Shown here one piece after another: positions 5,483 to 5,961 of a stretch of DNA of 5,961 nt (position 1 is its first letter; each line of letters opens with the position of its first letter). This DNA is from Candidatus Poseidoniaceae archaeon (GTDB lineage: Archaea > Thermoplasmatota > Poseidoniia > Poseidoniales > Poseidoniaceae): the NCBI GenBank assembly GCA_029250385.1, contig JAQXFJ010000054.1:1-5961 (forward strand). Reading direction: 5' to 3'. The position numbers were made by a program, and so were the translations under genes. Under the pieces are notes generated by a model. It was not told the DNA's origin. It worked only from the letters and a program-made list of their open reading frames with translations, and searched no databases.

Positions 5483-5961
5483 ATGCGTAATCAAGTAGCC
5501 GTGGCAATCTTATTCTTGACGGTATTATTGTTGCCAATGTTACCGGTAACAGCAGATAACCCAGAGATTGATTATCAAGACGGTCAAACCGTATTTACCT
5601 GGTCTGGCGCCGCGTCAACAGTTGAATTAATTGGCGAATGGAACTGGAGTGAAACTTCATCATTATCTGAACAAAACGGTATTTGGTCCACTACTATTTC
5701 AATTGACGAAGGACTATATTGCTACAAATTAATCGTTGACGGAGAGTATATGTTTGACCCAGCAAACCCGTATCGTGGCTATTGTGATAATATTGAAAAT
5801 TCGATTGTTCGAGTTAAAGATTCAATTCGTCCTAATTTTGCTAGCGAAATAATCAATCAGCAACTAATAGTAAGTTTTTTGCCCGGTACTAGCGGTGCAG
5901 GACCAAACGGTATTCCAGCTGGCTTAGAAGCAGCAGTTTGGGATGAGACGTCCATGACCTG
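5483..5961 (+). CDS. Secreted protein with CBM48-like N-terminal module, probable alpha-amylase/pullulanase (partial)
   Basis: The first 159 residues of a gene running off the right edge. Residues 1-24 form a signal peptide (MRNQ, hydrophobic AVAILFLTVLLLPML, cleavage likely after VTA), so the product is exported. Residues about 35-112 look like an early-set/CBM48 beta-sandwich: TVELIGEWNW, then NGIWSTTISIDEGLYCYKL, then VDGEYMFDPANPYRGYCDNI and ENSIVRV. The pattern of an aromatic-rich strand, a Tyr-Lys strand, VDG and DPANP is typical of modules preceding GH13 glycoside hydrolases. C80 and C101 could form a disulfide. The segment PNGIPAGLEAAVW follows, but the catalytic domain lies beyond the window. 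Starch- or glycogen-degrading activity is inferred from the module and from position 17 bases behind malK; a non-catalytic glycan-binding protein is possible. Confidence 0.75.
   Translation, partial: MRNQVAVAILFLTVLLLPMLPVTADNPEIDYQDGQTVFTWSGAASTVELIGEWNWSETSSLSEQNGIWSTTISIDEGLYCYKLIVDGEYMFDPANPYRGYCDNIENSIVRVKDSIRPNFASEIINQQLIVSFLPGTSGAGPNGIPAGLEAAVWDETSMT

Overview
The window holds a maltose/maltodextrin uptake locus in which every complete gene is on the plus strand. Four complete genes and one gene cut by the right edge are packed end to end, with overlaps of 4 nt or gaps of 4 to 17 nt. No gene-free stretch longer than about 20 bases is visible, apart from the first 45 bases, which probably hold the tail of an upstream gene. 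I see no tRNA, rRNA, CRISPR array, insertion sequence or convincing terminator.

Layout: (1) 46-747, a SpoU/TrmH-family RNA 2'-O-ribose methyltransferase with all three knot motifs. (2) 744-3440, an unusual single protein joining a MalE-like solute-binding domain, a beta-rich spacer domain, an extra membrane helix and a complete MalF permease. (3) 3437-4684, MalG with about 150 extra N-terminal residues carrying about four additional membrane helices. (4) 4689-5465, a MalK ATPase with every nucleotide-binding motif but no C-terminal regulatory (TOBE-type) domain. (5) 5483 to the right edge, a secreted protein that starts with a signal peptide and a CBM48/E-set-like module, most simply an extracellular alpha-amylase or pullulanase.

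How the genes fit together: the secreted enzyme would cut starch- or glycogen-like polymers, the tethered MalE domain would capture the maltodextrins, the MalF-MalG pair would form the channel, and MalK would power import. Gene order and tight junctions (TTGA and ATGA overlaps, Shine-Dalgarno-like sequences inside the preceding gene) suggest one transcript with translational coupling. No promoter or operator could be defended.

Organism: unknown. Base composition is moderately AT-rich, most starts have Shine-Dalgarno-like sequences, and the binding protein has a lipobox, which suggests a bacterium. An environmental lineage with compact genes is likely. An archaeon that acquired the locus is not excluded.

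The most interesting aspect is the joint remodelling of a textbook transporter: MalE fused to MalF, the MalF P2 loop missing with a new beta domain elsewhere, MalG extended with helices, and MalK without its regulatory domain.
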